The notes under the pieces were generated by a model. The model worked only from the letters and a program-made list of their open reading frames with translations. It had not been told where the DNA came from and did not search any database. The position numbers were made by a program, and so were the translations under genes. Shown one piece after another: positions 5,828 to 6,316 of a DNA stretch of 6,316 nt. Numbering within the stretch: the first letter of the stretch is position 1; every line of letters starts with the position of its first letter. Source of the stretch: Bacillota bacterium (GTDB taxonomy: Bacteria > Bacillota > Limnochordia > Darwinibacteriales > DTU012); assembly GCA_012521805.1 (NCBI GenBank), contig JAAYLQ010000211.1:1-6316 (forward strand), given 5' to 3'.

Positions 5828-5863
5828 TAAGATCTACCTCCATTTTTTTTACTTGATAAGCAA

Positions 5864-5892
5864 ATTATAGTAGATCTTTTGAGGCTTGTCAA
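5864..5892 (-). promoter_or_regulatory. Consensus sigma-A promoter of the peroxiredoxin gene
   Basis: On the minus strand TTGACA (-35, plus 5887-5892) and TATAAT (-10, plus 5864-5869) are separated by exactly 17 nt (5870-5886), a perfect match to the vegetative consensus. Transcription would begin near 5857, giving a leader of about 30 nt to the ATG at 5827. The TGA stop codon of the upstream zinc-ribbon gene (5889-5891) lies inside the -35 hexamer. Such a strong promoter fits a gene held down by a repressor. Confidence 0.93.
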
Positions 5893-6316
5893 TAATGATT
5901 ATTGTTATCGTTAGAAGAATTCCAGAAGCCGACTGCCTGTCCTCGAGCCAGCTTTCTGCCGACTAAATAGGCATCGATCCCAATGGTAATCCAGAGGGGC
6001 AGGCTCAGCATTCCTGCCGAAACAACGCTCAGTACCGACCAGGCAAAGAACAAGGAAATGCCTTTGGTAATTTGGCCAAGGTACAGCTGTCCCAATCCGG
6101 GAAATAGGCTTAATACTGCAGCTGTGCCGGGCCTTTTTGCTGGGAATGATGGCAGGACATAACTAGTGGTGTGAATCAGCCGCACACCGCAGCTGGTGCA
6201 GATTTCCTGTTTTTCTACCGTTGGCTTCCCGCATTCCTGACAGAATTTAGAATCATTTAGGGGATGAACACCGCATGTGGGACAGAATATTGCTTTTTCA
6301 CTGACTTCTGCACCGC
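5889..6316 (-). CDS. Zinc-ribbon membrane protein, N-terminus cut by right edge
   Basis: The minus-strand frame is open from the right edge to a TGA at 5889-5891, giving 141 visible residues; no plausible start lies inside, so the gene begins outside. The visible part starts GAEVSEKAIFCPTCG, with CxxC pairs at residues 11/14, 25/28 and 39/42. The partial codon at the edge ends in GC, consistent with a TGC, so a first cysteine pair probably lies just outside and the protein would have two zinc ribbons. After a linker come hydrophobic stretches at about 63-80 (TAAVLSLFPGLGQLYLG), 85-103 and 106-120. The FPGLGQLYLGQ motif is typical of small TM2-like membrane proteins. The tail is polar and Asn-rich (SSNDNNNHY) because its codons form the operator of the next gene. 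Function is unknown; an in-frame GTG at 6185 would give a 98-residue form but would discard the ribbons. Confidence 0.82.
   Translation of the reverse strand, partial: GAEVSEKAIFCPTCGVHPLNDSKFCQECGKPTVEKQEICTSCGVRLIHTTSYVLPSFPAKRPGTAAVLSLFPGLGQLYLGQITKGISLFFAWSVLSVVSAGMLSLPLWITIGIDAYLVGRKLARGQAVGFWNSSNDNNNHY
5890..5909 (-). promoter_or_regulatory. Fur-family operator (PerR/Fur-like 7-1-7 box) over the peroxiredoxin -35
   Basis: Plus positions 5890-5904 form a perfect 7-1-7 palindrome, CAATAAT-G-ATTATTG, containing the ATAATnATTAT core shared by PerR and Fur boxes. Read on the minus strand, 5909-5891 is GATAACAATAATCATTATT, which agrees at 16 of 19 positions with the classical Fur box GATAATGATAATCATTATC. 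The box overlaps the first bases of the -35, so a bound repressor would block RNA polymerase. The peroxiredoxin target favours PerR, but Fur or another family member cannot be excluded; no regulator gene is in the window. Confidence 0.78.

Noticed and set aside
5828..5878. Riboswitch or leader attenuator before the peroxiredoxin
   Set aside because: The predicted leader is only about 30 nt, too short, and one arm of the repeat lies upstream of the transcript start.
5889..6185. A complete 98-residue membrane protein starting at GTG 6185
   Set aside because: The frame stays open to the window edge and encodes three CxxC pairs upstream, so the 98-residue form is only the C-terminal part.

Overview
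The window looks like bacterial chromosome from a Bacillota (Firmicutes) lineage, probably an anaerobe of the clostridial or Limnochordia kind. The reasons are strong Shine-Dalgarno sites (GGAGGT, AAGGAG) before almost every start, frequent GTG and TTG starts, a perfect sigma-A promoter, a Fur/PerR-type 7-1-7 box, and a Memo-like/AMMECR1 fusion next to a radical SAM partner. Base composition is close to half GC and fairly even. I see no insertion sequence, CRISPR array, tRNA or rRNA. The genus cannot be named from the sequence alone.

Layout. The left edge (1-1002) holds two minus-strand genes: the first 58 codons of a TraB-family protein, running off the edge, and a complete arginase-fold-like protein of the UPF0489 type whose motifs are in a rearranged order. 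From 1098 a plus-strand pair encodes a 90-residue lipoprotein and a 2-hydroxyacid dehydrogenase resembling glyoxylate/hydroxypyruvate reductase. The dehydrogenase gene overlaps tail-to-tail with sfsA on the minus strand (2314-3039). Divergent from sfsA, 50 bp away, starts the AmmeMemoRadiSam operon: a LigB/Memo-like domain fused to AMMECR1 (3090-4397), coupled by a GTGA overlap to a radical SAM protein (4394-5224). A strong hairpin terminator at 5234-5271 separates it from a convergent 2-Cys peroxiredoxin gene. At the right edge is a minus-strand zinc-ribbon membrane protein, cut off at its N-terminus.

How the genes work together. The clearest functional unit is the AmmeMemoRadiSam pair, a widely conserved module whose substrate I do not know. 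Its dioxygenase-like domain keeps what look like all the LigB metal and catalytic residues, while the radical SAM partner lacks the usual C-terminal cysteine-rich tail. The second well-supported unit is the peroxiredoxin with its own consensus promoter. A Fur-family (PerR-like) operator overlaps its -35 and is embedded in the last codons of the upstream zinc-ribbon gene, so iron or peroxide control is likely. The other genes look like housekeeping or conserved-hypothetical neighbours without an obvious common pathway.
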